Shown: piece after piece, positions 41,215 to 49,356 of the stretch
How positions within the stretch are numbered: position 1 is the stretch's first letter
Layout: each line of letters starts with the position of its first letter
The notes under the pieces: generated by a model
Databases searched by the model: none
Seen by the model: the letters and a program-made list of their open reading frames with translations, nothing else
What the model was told of the DNA's origin: nothing
Translations under genes and position numbers: made by a program
Source: Neisseria mucosa
GTDB taxonomy: Bacteria > Pseudomonadota > Gammaproteobacteria > Burkholderiales > Neisseriaceae
Reading direction: 5' to 3'
Length of the DNA stretch: 64,000 nt
NCBI GenBank assembly: GCA_003028315.1
Contig: CP028150.1
Coordinates: 2,108,001-2,172,000, forward strand

Positions 41215-41991
41215 TCAGCGGATAATCCCGCGCGTGGATTGGGCAAAGAAGTCTTTAAACACCGCCAACTCGGCCTGCGTTTCGGCGCGGCGGAGGATGT
41301 CGGCTTTGGCTTCTTCAAACGGGATGCCGCGGTGGTAGATGGTTTTATACACATCTTTGACGGCGGCGATCTGCTCGGCGGTGAAGCCGTTGCGGCGCAT
41401 GCCTTCGCTGTTGATGCCTGCGGGTTCGGCGCGGTAGCCTGCCGCCATGAAATAAGGCGGTACGTCTTTGTGTACGCCTGCGGCGAAGGCGGTCATGGCG
41501 TAGTCGCCGATTTGGCAGAACTGGAACACCAGCGTGTAGCCGCCCAAGACGACGTAGTCACCGATGGTAACGTGTCCGGCAAGCGAGGCGTTGTTGGCGA
41601 AGATGGTGTGGTTGCCGATGACGCAGTCGTGCGCGAGATGGCAGTACGCCATAATCCAGTTGTCGTCTCCGACGCGGGTTTCGCCGATGCCGGTTACCGT
41701 GCCGAGGTTGAAGGTGGTGAATTCGCGGATGGTGTTGCCGTTGCCGATAATCAGCTTGGTCGGCTCGTCGCGGTATTTTTTGTCCTGCGGGATTTCGCCG
41801 AGGCTGGCAAATTGGAAAATGCGGTTGTTTTCGCCGATGGTGGTGTGGCCGTTGATGACGGTATGCGGTCCGATTTCGGTGTTCGCACCGATTTGGACGT
41901 TGGGACCGATGATGGTATACGCGCCGACTTTGACGCTTGAGTCGAGTTCGGCTTTGGGGTCAATGACGGCGGTCGGGTGGATGAGGGTCAT
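41215..41991 (-). CDS. lpxA: UDP-N-acetylglucosamine acyltransferase LpxA
   Basis: A 258-residue homotrimeric left-handed beta-helix enzyme that performs the first acylation of lipid A synthesis. Hexapeptide repeats run from IHPTAVIDPKAELDSSVKVG to VIGNHTIFANNASLAGHVTI. The catalytic His lies in MAYCHLAHDCVIGNH, and the C-terminal helical domain follows (RNGFTAEQIAAVKDVYKTIY). It is last in the lpxD-fabZ-(abi-like)-lpxA order and is separated from fabZ by an accessory gene. Confidence 0.96.
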   Translation of the reverse strand: MTLIHPTAVIDPKAELDSSVKVGAYTIIGPNVQIGANTEIGPHTVINGHTTIGENNRIFQFASLGEIPQDKKYRDEPTKLIIGNGNTIREFTTFNLGTVTGIGETRVGDDNWIMAYCHLAHDCVIGNHTIFANNASLAGHVTIGDYVVLGGYTLVFQFCQIGDYAMTAFAAGVHKDVPPYFMAAGYRAEPAGINSEGMRRNGFTAEQIAAVKDVYKTIYHRGIPFEEAKADILRRAETQAELAVFKDFFAQSTRGIIR

Positions 41992-42033
41992 GTTTTTAAT
42001 ACTCCGCTGCTTGTTTAGACAAATAATAGAAAA

Positions 42034-42756
42034 TTACAGTTTGTCGATTTCATCGCAGACCGCAATCACTTGATCGCTAAAATGGCTGAATACTGAAGCA
42101 GTATCTACATCCATATAATTAAGCAGTTCAAAAATAGATCGGTGGATATTTCTAGCGTAGTTAGTATCTTTTATTGCACCTTTAAAACAAATCGGCTCGT
42201 GATGTGCCAAACGATTACGGAATTTGTTAATATTGGAAAGTTCTTGAAAAATCCATTTTTGGTTATATTGCACACTTGGTGTAGATTTGGGCTTTTTTGG
42301 AAAAACTTTCATCAATACTTTCCCTGTAGCATCAAATTGAGCATCTTTCCCTCCTGCAAACAGATACCGCCAAAAACCGAATCCTAGTCCTGCAACCAAT
42401 TGGTTGTGGTCAAACTTTCCCCCGCTATTATTTCGTATTTTAGATAATGCAACCTTGATTAATTCAGCAGATTCTTTCGTACCATTTCTTAAAAAGCAAC
42501 CTTGAAATTTCAATGCGGGATTCGTCTGTGGCTGTATGCTATCATATAACCAGTTTCTGTCTTTAAACTCCTGCTGAAGGCAAATGTCAATTTTGTTTCT
42601 TAAAACAATCTCAAATATTGAAACAACATGAAAAAGTTCTCTTGATAAAGATAAATTCAATAAATACAATTCAGCTGCTTTGTCTTCCCCAACGGCATTT
42701 TTATACCGTTCCATTCTGAAATCAGAAAAAATACTACAGCATTCCTTATAATTCAC
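42034..42756 (-). CDS. Abi-like protein (HEPN-type candidate)
   Basis: A 240-residue protein (GTG start at 42756) of the Abi-like/COG4823 type. The N-terminal half has the family helix LSRELFHVVSIFEIVLRNKID. The C-terminal half has NINKFRNRLAHHEPICF, an R-x4-H motif with downstream HEP as in HEPN ribonucleases. Relatives are linked to abortive phage infection. The frame is open to a TTG at 42795, but a TATAGT -10 box abuts that codon and TCAGG lies 8 bp before the GTG, so the shorter form is preferred. It is strikingly AT-rich compared with lpxA and fabZ on either side, suggesting acquisition. No partner antitoxin gene is visible. Confidence 0.75.
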   Translation of the reverse strand: MNYKECCSIFSDFRMERYKNAVGEDKAAELYLLNLSLSRELFHVVSIFEIVLRNKIDICLQQEFKDRNWLYDSIQPQTNPALKFQGCFLRNGTKESAELIKVALSKIRNNSGGKFDHNQLVAGLGFGFWRYLFAGGKDAQFDATGKVLMKVFPKKPKSTPSVQYNQKWIFQELSNINKFRNRLAHHEPICFKGAIKDTNYARNIHRSIFELLNYMDVDTASVFSHFSDQVIAVCDEIDKL

Positions 42757-42795
42757 GCTAACACCTGATTCTTTATTTTTAAATTGACGTTTCAA

Positions 42796-42801
42796 ACTAT
42801 A
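42796..42801 (-). promoter_or_regulatory. Candidate -10 box for the Abi-like gene
   Basis: TATAGT on the minus strand, about 40 bp before the preferred GTG start. A convincing -35 is lacking (TTAGTT at 18 bp is weak). Confidence 0.35.
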
Positions 42802-42826
42802 TTTGATACAGTTAGGTAAAACTAAT

Positions 42827-42879
42827 CCCCACCGTGTCCCTGGGTTTGAACAAACCTAAACCGGTGGGTTTTCTTTTTA
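42827..42879 (+). terminator. Hairpin with T tail upstream of the Abi-like gene
   Basis: CCCACCG (42828-42834) pairs with CGGTGGG (42862-42868) and encloses a second palindrome GGTTTGAACAAACC; TTTTCTTTTT follows. It reads as a plus-strand terminator although no plus-strand gene precedes it. It may mark the border of the inserted segment or end antisense transcripts. Confidence 0.5.
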
Positions 42880-42881
42880 TT

Positions 42882-42912
42882 AGGTCGTCTGAAACTTTCA
42901 GACGACCTTTTT
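42882..42912. terminator. Short-loop DUS pair after fabZ
   Basis: AGGTCGTCTGAA at 42882-42893 and its complement at 42897-42908 with only 3 bases between. It lies just after the fabZ stop on the minus strand, so the Abi-like gene and lpxA may be partly uncoupled from fabZ. Confidence 0.65.
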
Positions 42913-42920
42913 CTGAACAC

Positions 42921-43370
42921 TCAAACCACGCGTTTGGCACACATGATGATGGCTTCGACGGCGACTTGTCCGTCCACTTTGGCGACGGCGCTGAATTTGC
43001 CGATGCCGCGTTTGTTGGTCAGCAGCTCGACTTCGAAAACAAGCTGGTCGCCGGGGATGACTTGGCGTTTGAAGCGGGCTTCGTCTATGCCGGCGAAGAA
43101 GAAGAATTCGTTTTCTTTGCGGCCGCCTTCGCTGAGGATGGCGAGTGTGCCGCAGGCTTGCGCCATGGCTTCGATGATGAGTACGCCGGGCATGACGGGC
43201 AGGTCGGGGAAATGGCCTTGGAACTGCGGCTCGTTCATGGTGACGTTTTTAATCGCGGTCAGGGTTTTCATGGACTCGAAGGCGGTGATGCGGTCGAGTT
43301 GCAAAAACGGATAGCGGTGGGGAATGAGTTTTTGGATGTCTTTGGCTTCGATGGGGAGTTGTACGTCCAT
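42921..43370 (-). CDS. fabZ: 3-hydroxyacyl-[acyl-carrier-protein] dehydratase FabZ
   Basis: A 149-residue hot-dog-fold dehydratase of fatty-acid elongation. Catalytic His in IPHRYPFLQLDRI (residues about 16-28) and Glu in MPGVLIIEAMAQACG; FQGHFPDLPVMPG is the typical block. It competes with LpxA/LpxC for hydroxyacyl-ACP, which explains its usual place in the lpx cluster. It lies between lpxD and the Abi-like gene. Confidence 0.96.
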   Translation of the reverse strand: MDVQLPIEAKDIQKLIPHRYPFLQLDRITAFESMKTLTAIKNVTMNEPQFQGHFPDLPVMPGVLIIEAMAQACGTLAILSEGGRKENEFFFFAGIDEARFKRQVIPGDQLVFEVELLTNKRGIGKFSAVAKVDGQVAVEAIIMCAKRVV

Positions 43371-43494
43371 GTTCGTCGTATTCCTTGGTATTTCGGGGTT
43401 GGCTGGGCGGTTTCATCGCGGAGGCTTTAAAACGATAGGCTTTGCCGCTTTGTTGGGATTTAAAGCGCATCCGCCATGTAAACCGATTGTGGGA

Positions 43495-44538
43495 TTATTC
43501 GTCTTTTTCGCTGTCGCTCAGACGGTTTTCCAATGTTTTGAGGCGTTTGTTCATTTCGCTTAAGCGGTGGATGTAAACGGCGTTGCGCGCCCATTCTTTA
43601 TGGGTGGACATCGGGAAGATGCCGGCGAGGTGTTTGCCGCTTTCGGTAATGCTGTGGGTCACGGACGTGCCGCCGCCGATGGTGGTTTTGTCGGCGATTT
43701 CGATGTGTCCGACCGTACCGACGCCGCCGCCGATGATGCAGTAGCTGCCGATGGTAACGCTGCCTGATATGCCGGTTTTGGCGGCGATGACGGTGTGCGA
43801 ACCGATTTTGCAGTTGTGTCCGATTTGGACTTGGTTGTCGATTTTGGTGCCGTTGCCGACGGTGGTGTCGCTCATCGCGCCGCGGTCGATGTTGGTGTTC
43901 GAGCCGATTTCTACGTCGTCGCCCAGCGTAACTGCGCCGGTTTGCGGGATTTTAAACCATGAATCGCCGGCGAAGGCGAGTCCGAAACCGTCCGCGCCGA
44001 TGACTGCGCCGCTGTGGATTTCGACGCGGTTGCCCAGTGTGCAGCCATAATAAACGACGGTGTTGGGATGCAGGACGACTTCGTCGCCCAGTTTGCAATC
44101 GTGTTGGACAACGGCGTTTGCCAAGATGCGGCAGCCTTCACCAAGCACGGTGTTCGCGCCGATGTAGGCATTTGCGCCGATTTCGCAGCTTGCAGGAACG
44201 GTCGCGCCCTCTTCGACGACGGCAGTCGGATGGATGCCACCGCGCGCTTTGACGATGGGTGAAAACAGGCGGGCGACTTTGGCGAAATAGAGATAGGGGT
44301 CGTCGGCGACAATCAGGTTGCGCCCTTCAAATTCGTCCACTGCTTTGGCAGAAACGATGACCGCACCCGCGCTGCTGTCGTGGACTTCGGCTTTGTATTT
44401 CGGATTGGCGAGGAAGCTGATGTGTTCCGCCTGCGCGTCTGCGAGCGGGCGCACGGCGGCGACGGAAATGTCCTTGCCGCACCATTCGCCGCCAAGCTGC
44501 GCTGTGATTTGGGACAGGGTGTAGGTTTTTGAAGTCAT
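43495..44538 (-). CDS. lpxD: UDP-3-O-(3-hydroxyacyl)glucosamine N-acyltransferase LpxD
   Basis: A 347-residue trimeric hexapeptide acyltransferase, the third step of lipid A synthesis. An N-terminal uridine-binding domain (about 1-100, ISFLANPKYKAEV) leads to a left-handed beta-helix with many [LIV]-G-x4 turns (IHPTAVVEEGATVPASCEIG, GADGFGLAFAGDSWFKIPQ). The catalytic His region is VQIGHNCKIGSHTVI. The C-terminal helix HRLSEMNKRLKTLENRLSD forms a coiled coil. Full length. Confidence 0.96.
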   Translation of the reverse strand: MTSKTYTLSQITAQLGGEWCGKDISVAAVRPLADAQAEHISFLANPKYKAEVHDSSAGAVIVSAKAVDEFEGRNLIVADDPYLYFAKVARLFSPIVKARGGIHPTAVVEEGATVPASCEIGANAYIGANTVLGEGCRILANAVVQHDCKLGDEVVLHPNTVVYYGCTLGNRVEIHSGAVIGADGFGLAFAGDSWFKIPQTGAVTLGDDVEIGSNTNIDRGAMSDTTVGNGTKIDNQVQIGHNCKIGSHTVIAAKTGISGSVTIGSYCIIGGGVGTVGHIEIADKTTIGGGTSVTHSITESGKHLAGIFPMSTHKEWARNAVYIHRLSEMNKRLKTLENRLSDSEKDE

Positions 44539-44665
44539 GATGTTTCGTAAGCTTTGAGATGAGGTCGTCTGAAAAGGGACGGCGGGAGCAGTCGGACAGA
44601 ACGGTTTGCCTAAAACGTATGCCGGCAGGAGTGATAAGACAAGTAATTATATCGTTTATTGGATT

Positions 44666-44701
44666 TTCAGACGACCCTTCGAGTGAAAGAGGTCGTCTGA
44701 A
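44666..44701. terminator. DUS pair between ompH and lpxD
   Basis: TTCAGACGACC at 44666-44676 and AGGTCGTCTGAA at 44690-44701 can pair, just after the ompH stop. There is no convincing T run. Confidence 0.5.
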
Positions 44702-44734
44702 AACAGGTTTGCTGTATCTCGTTCAGCCTTCCGA

Positions 44735-45247
44735 TTAACGTGTATTCAGGGCTTTAATCACGCTGTCGGTAATGTCGTAACGCGCGTTGACGTAAATCAC
44801 GTCCTGCAAAATCACATCGTAGCCTTCGCGTTTGGCAAGATCGACGATAATGCGGTTGGCGTTTTGCTGGAGGGCGGCAAATTCTTCGTTGCGGCGCAGA
44901 TTGTAGTCTTCTGCCAGCTCCGCCTGTTTCTTGCGGAACTGCTGAACCAGCTCGCCCCAGCGTTTTGCCGCAGCTTCACGCTCTTTGCCCTGCAATTTGC
45001 CTTCGGACAGGGATTTTTCGAGCTTCTCACCTTCTTGCTGCAATTTCTGCAAAGCGTCCTGACGGCTGCGGAATTCTTTTTCCAAGGTCGTCTGAATGCG
45101 TTGCGCCTGCTTGGACTCAAGATAAACGCGCTCGGTATTGATAAAGCCGATTTTCTGTACGGCTTCCGCCGCCGCAGCTTGGTTCATCAACCCGAAGCCC
45201 AATAAAGCCGCGCCGCCGAGGCGGAAGGCGTTGGCAATGATGTTCAT
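44735..45247 (-). CDS. skp: OmpH/Skp-family periplasmic chaperone
   Basis: A 170-residue holdase that escorts unfolded outer-membrane proteins to BAM. A signal sequence ends near NQAAAAEA. The mature part starts VQKIGFINTERVY and continues as a long coiled-coil tentacle (KEFRSRQDALQKLQQEGEKL, KKQAELAEDYNLRRNEEFAA). It ends in the beta strand GYDVILQDVIYVNARYDIT. It is located directly after bamA in the canonical bamA-skp-lpxD-fabZ-lpxA order. Confidence 0.93.
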   Translation of the reverse strand: MNIIANAFRLGGAALLGFGLMNQAAAAEAVQKIGFINTERVYLESKQAQRIQTTLEKEFRSRQDALQKLQQEGEKLEKSLSEGKLQGKEREAAAKRWGELVQQFRKKQAELAEDYNLRRNEEFAALQQNANRIIVDLAKREGYDVILQDVIYVNARYDITDSVIKALNTR

Positions 45248-45300
45248 CTGGATTTCCTTGATTTTGTATCCCGCCCATCAGCGGGATGACGGTTTGTTTT

Positions 45301-45330
45301 AAAAAAGAGGCAGGACGCCCTGCCCCTTTT
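45301..45330 (-). terminator. Terminator between bamA and skp
   Basis: GGCAGG / CCTGCC stem with flanking AGA and CTTTT. On the minus strand a T6 run (A6 at 45301-45306) follows the hairpin. A DUS pair (45336-45347 / 45376-45387) lies next to it. Confidence 0.65.
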
Positions 45331-45335
45331 CCTTC

Positions 45336-45391
45336 AGGTCGTCTGAAAACGTTTGACCGCATAGGGATGTCAGTTTTCAGACGACCTTTTT
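45336..45391. terminator. DUS pair after bamA
   Basis: AGGTCGTCTGAAAAC and its complement GTTTTCAGACGACCT enclose a 25-base loop. A T run follows on the plus strand, an A-rich context on the other. Confidence 0.6.
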
Positions 45392-45400
45392 CTGCCTACG

Positions 45401-47800
45401 TCAGAATGTGGTACCCAATTGGAACTGGAAGCGTTGGATTTCGTCGCTGTCTTTTTTCTTGATCGGGTAAGCGTAGCTGAACTTCATCGGACCCAACGGC
45501 GAGAGCCAAGTTACTGCCGCACCGGCAGAGTAGCGCAACTCTTCCTTGAAGGTCGATTTGTGGGTCTTGCCTAAGCCGTATGGGTTTTGAGCGGCATTGT
45601 TGGTGTAGTAGGTATTGCTACTGCTGTCGTTATAAGTTTTGCCGTCCCATACGCTGCCCGCGTCGGCAAACAGACTCAGACGGACGGAGCGGGAATCTTT
45701 GATGCCCGGCATCGGGAACAGCAACTCGGCGGAAACGTTGGCTTTTTTGTTGCCGCCGTAGCTGATTTTCTCGCCGTATTCGTCATAAACTTTCGGACCA
45801 AGCGTACCGCTCTCGTAACCGCGTACGGAGCCTAAGCCGCCGCCGTAGAAGTTTTCAAAGAACGGCATGGTTTTCGTTTTGCCGTAGCCGTTGCCGACGC
45901 CGACTTCGCCGCCGAGCATCAGGGTGAAGTCTTTGGTCAGCGGGAAGAACCAGGTTTGGTTGTGGGTCAGTGTGTAGTATTGCAGGTCGCTGCCCGGCAG
46001 GGCGATTTCACCGTTGATGCCGGTCATGTAACCGCGGGTCGGCCACAAGGCGCTGTCGGTTTTATTGCGTCCCCAACCGATCGTACCTTTGTACAGCCAG
46101 CCTTTGAAGCTGCCCACGCCGCCCGTGCCTTTACCGTATTGGTTGATAAAGTCGGCATAACGTTTAGGCGCGCCTTTGTAGGTATTCACGGTCAGGTGTT
46201 CCGCCGCCAGACCCAAATTGACGCGGTCGTATTCGGTAACGGGGATACCCATGCGCACGCCGCCGCCTGCGGTGGTGGTTTTATATTGTTTCGCGCTGGA
46301 AGAGGCTTTACGCGGGTCGTAAGACTTGCCGTAAATATCGTAACCGAGGCTCACGCCGTCGGGTGTGAAATACGGATCGGTAAACGACAGCGAGCCGTTC
46401 AGCGTGGTTTTGCTTCGTGAAGCACGCAGGGAAACGGATTTACCCGTACCGAACAGGTTGTCTTGGGAAACGCCCACAGACATGACCAAGCCGGTATCCT
46501 GAACCCAGCCCGCGCTCATATCCAGCGAACCGGTAGAACGCTCGTTCACGCTCATGTTCAAATCGACTTGGTCGGGCGTATTGGCAACCGGTACGGCATC
46601 GAATTGTACGTTGTCGAAGTAGCCCAGCAGCTCGACACGCTCTTTGGAACGTTGCAGCTTGGAAGTGTCGTAAGGCGCGGATTCCATCTGACGCAATTCG
46701 CGGCGTACGACTTCGTCACGGGTTTTGTTGTTGCCGGTGATGTTGATTTCGTTCACATAGATTTTGCGGCCGGGTTCGACATTCAGGACGAAATCGACAG
46801 TTTGGGTCTCGGCATTGGGCACTGGCTGAACGTTGACTTCGCTGAACGCGTAGCCTGCCGTACCCATGCGGTTTTGAATGGCTTCGAGCGATTTGACCAT
46901 TTGGGCGCGTTCGTACCATTTGCCCTTTTTCATGGTCAGAAGTTTTTGCAGCTCTTCTTTCGGCACTTCGCGGGTGTCGCCTTCTATGCGCACGTCGCCC
47001 CAACGGAAGCGTTCACCCTCGTCAACCGTGATTTTGATGGTTTGCTTGGTTTTGTCTTCGTTGGTCTGGATGTCGGTATCCAGAATGCGGAAATTGAAAT
47101 AGCCGTTGTTTTGGTAGAACTCGCTGACGCGCTCCATGTCTTGCGAGAATTTCTGCTCATTAAACTGGTTGCTCTTGGTCAGCCAAGTCCACATGCCGCC
47201 TTCGCTCAAAGACATTTGTTTCATGAGCTTGCGGTCGGAATAGACTTTGTTGCCTTCAAATTCGATGTCGGTAATCTTGGTGGTTTTACCCTCATCGATG
47301 GCGATGTCGATGGAAACGCGGTTACGCGCGAGTTTGGTGACGGTCGGCGTGATTTGGACAGACTGTTTGCCGCGGCTTTTGTATTCTTCCTTCAGGCTGG
47401 CGACAGACTGGCTCAGCGTGGCCGGATTGAAATATTGGGATTGCGCCAAACCGAAGGATTCAAGGTTTTTCTTGATTACATCGTTTTGCAGCATTTTCGC
47501 GCCGGTGATGTTCAGCGTGCTGATGGTCGGGCGTTCGATAACGGTCAGCAAGACCTGATTGCCCATGGTCTCTACGCGGACATCGTCAAAAAAACCGGTC
47601 GCATACAGACTTTTGATGATTTCTTCGCTGCGTGCGTCGCTGAATTGGTCGCCGACTTTGACGGGCAGGTAGTTGAAGACCGTACTCGGTTCGGTGCGCT
47701 GCAAACCTTCGACGCGGATGTCTTGAATGGTGAAGTCGGCAAACGCCAAAGGCGACATTCCCAATACCATCAAAGCAGAAGCAATCTGTTTCAATTTCAT
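45401..47800 (-). CDS. bamA: Outer-membrane assembly protein BamA (Omp85)
   Basis: A 799-residue essential core of the BAM complex. Signal peptide MKLKQIASALMVLGMSPLAFA. Five POTRA domains (from FTIQDIRVEGLQRTEPSTVF to about residue 420), then a 16-strand barrel with the family's GGLGSVRGYESGTLGPKVYD (VRGY/F motif) and a final strand ending in FQLGTTF. The start at 47800 was chosen for the signal peptide; ten further codons upstream overlap rseP and are not used. It begins 5 bp after the rseP stop, so translation is likely coupled. Partners: bamE (12.8 kb) and skp. Confidence 0.97.
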   Translation of the reverse strand: MKLKQIASALMVLGMSPLAFADFTIQDIRVEGLQRTEPSTVFNYLPVKVGDQFSDARSEEIIKSLYATGFFDDVRVETMGNQVLLTVIERPTISTLNITGAKMLQNDVIKKNLESFGLAQSQYFNPATLSQSVASLKEEYKSRGKQSVQITPTVTKLARNRVSIDIAIDEGKTTKITDIEFEGNKVYSDRKLMKQMSLSEGGMWTWLTKSNQFNEQKFSQDMERVSEFYQNNGYFNFRILDTDIQTNEDKTKQTIKITVDEGERFRWGDVRIEGDTREVPKEELQKLLTMKKGKWYERAQMVKSLEAIQNRMGTAGYAFSEVNVQPVPNAETQTVDFVLNVEPGRKIYVNEINITGNNKTRDEVVRRELRQMESAPYDTSKLQRSKERVELLGYFDNVQFDAVPVANTPDQVDLNMSVNERSTGSLDMSAGWVQDTGLVMSVGVSQDNLFGTGKSVSLRASRSKTTLNGSLSFTDPYFTPDGVSLGYDIYGKSYDPRKASSSAKQYKTTTAGGGVRMGIPVTEYDRVNLGLAAEHLTVNTYKGAPKRYADFINQYGKGTGGVGSFKGWLYKGTIGWGRNKTDSALWPTRGYMTGINGEIALPGSDLQYYTLTHNQTWFFPLTKDFTLMLGGEVGVGNGYGKTKTMPFFENFYGGGLGSVRGYESGTLGPKVYDEYGEKISYGGNKKANVSAELLFPMPGIKDSRSVRLSLFADAGSVWDGKTYNDSSSNTYYTNNAAQNPYGLGKTHKSTFKEELRYSAGAAVTWLSPLGPMKFSYAYPIKKKDSDEIQRFQFQLGTTF

Positions 47801-47804
47801 AAAA

Positions 47805-49145
47805 TTATCCAAACAAACGGTTGATGTCATTAAAGAAAGCCAGTGCCATCATGAACAGCATGGCAGCCAGTCCGAGGCGCAGGCCGATTGCCTGTATGCG
47901 CTCGCTCAAGGGCTTTCCGCGTATCCATTCGGCAGTGTAGAACACCAAATGCCCGCCGTCCAATACGGGGATGGGCAACAGGTTCAACACGCCTAAACTA
48001 ATGCTGACCAAAGCGAGGAATTCCAAATAGCTTTGAAATCCCAGCTGTGCCGTTTTCCCGGCGACGTCGGCAATGGTCAGCGGGCCTGAAATATGGTTCA
48101 GGGAGGCATTGCCTGTAATCAGTTTTCCGAAGAATTTTACCGTCATCCAAGCATTGTTGACGGTTTTGTCCCAGCCCATCGCAAATGCTTCTGCGACAGA
48201 CGGTTTATATTCGCGCTTGATTTCTTTTGTCCACGCTTCGTCGCCCTGAGGACCGAAGCCTACCCTGCCGACCAGCGTTCTGTCGGGTTGCTGGATACTG
48301 TCGGGGCGGATGGTCGTCTGAACGGTTTTACCGTCGCGCTCATAAATCAATTCGATTTTCTTACCCGGGCTTTGGCGTACGATTTCCACCCATTGCTGCC
48401 AAGACTCAATGTCCCTGCCGTCGGCGCTGATCAGCTTGTCGCCTTTTTTCAAACCGGCTTTTTCAGCCGGGCTGTTTTCTGTCACTTCGCCAACACTGGT
48501 GGTGATTTTAAAAGGCGACAACCCGATATAGCCTTGGTTTTTCGCAATTTTACCTGCTTCGGGCGTGCCGGCGGCATCGATAATCCGCATGGTTTTTTGC
48601 CCCGAGCTCGTCTGAACGGCAACATTTACCTTGCCTGACTCGATGTTCAACACGATTTCTTGCTGGGCTTTTTCCCACTCGCCGACGTTAACGCCGTTAA
48701 CCGAAATAATTTTGTCTCCGGGCTGAAAACCTGCTTTTGAGGCAATAGTATTTTGCTCGACCATGCCGACATAAGGGCGGATTTCGGTAACGCCGAAGGA
48801 AAAACTCAAGCCGTAAAGCAGAACCGCCAGCGCGAGATTAGTCAGCGGGCCTGCGGCAACGATGGCGATGCGTTTGGCGGGATGCTGTTTGTCGAAGGCG
48901 TAAGGCAGGTCTGCCTGCGCCACTTCCCCCTCGCGCGTATCGACCATTTTGACGTAACCACCCAATGGGATGGGTGCCAAACACCATTCGGTATCGCCGC
49001 GCTTTTTGCTGAAAAACGGTTTGCCGAAGCCGACGGAAAAGCGGACGACTTTGACGCCGCACAATCTGGCGACGATGTAGTGTCCGAACTCGTGCAGGCT
49101 GACCAAAATCAGGATGGCGAAAATAAAAGCTAGAAGGGTTTGCAA
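47805..49145 (-). CDS. rseP: Site-2 intramembrane zinc protease RseP
   Basis: A 446-residue inner-membrane metalloprotease that cleaves anti-sigma factors and signal-peptide remnants. The zinc motif HEFGH is in SLHEFGHYIVARLCGVKV. Two PDZ domains follow (GFQPGDKIISVNGVNVGEWE; AGLKKGDKLISADGRDIESW). The third ligand region is LPIPVLDGGHLVFY. Four helices are expected. It lies between dxr and bamA, as in many Gram-negatives. Confidence 0.96.
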   Translation of the reverse strand: MQTLLAFIFAILILVSLHEFGHYIVARLCGVKVVRFSVGFGKPFFSKKRGDTEWCLAPIPLGGYVKMVDTREGEVAQADLPYAFDKQHPAKRIAIVAAGPLTNLALAVLLYGLSFSFGVTEIRPYVGMVEQNTIASKAGFQPGDKIISVNGVNVGEWEKAQQEIVLNIESGKVNVAVQTSSGQKTMRIIDAAGTPEAGKIAKNQGYIGLSPFKITTSVGEVTENSPAEKAGLKKGDKLISADGRDIESWQQWVEIVRQSPGKKIELIYERDGKTVQTTIRPDSIQQPDRTLVGRVGFGPQGDEAWTKEIKREYKPSVAEAFAMGWDKTVNNAWMTVKFFGKLITGNASLNHISGPLTIADVAGKTAQLGFQSYLEFLALVSISLGVLNLLPIPVLDGGHLVFYTAEWIRGKPLSERIQAIGLRLGLAAMLFMMALAFFNDINRLFG

Positions 49146-49186
49146 AAGAATCTCTCTGGTTGGGTATGGGTTGACGTTATCGATGT

Positions 49187-49220
49187 TTCAGACGACGTAT
49201 CAAGGCAGGGGTCGTCTGAA
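49187..49220. terminator. DUS pair between dxr and rseP
   Basis: TTCAGACGAC at 49187-49196 and GTCGTCTGAA at 49211-49220 form a 10-bp stem. A further single DUS lies at 49319-49330, by the dxr stop. Confidence 0.5.
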
Positions 49221-49356
49221 AAGCATTCGCAATGTGTAGAAAATATTATTGGCGTTATTTTGCCGATTATAAAGTCAGTCTGCCGTTTTGTCCGCCACAC
49301 ATGACGGGTGGGCGGGTTTTCAGACGACCTGTCATTTTTTATCGTTGCGGCACGGT

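Noticed and set aside
42757..42795. TTG at 42795 as start of the Abi-like gene
   Set aside because: A TATAGT -10 box ends at the codon itself, so the RNA would begin inside the frame; the GTG at 42756 has a better-placed TCAGG.
46463..47824. 450-codon plus-strand open frame opposite bamA
   Set aside because: Antisense shadow of bamA created by codon bias; the minus-strand protein has every BamA landmark.
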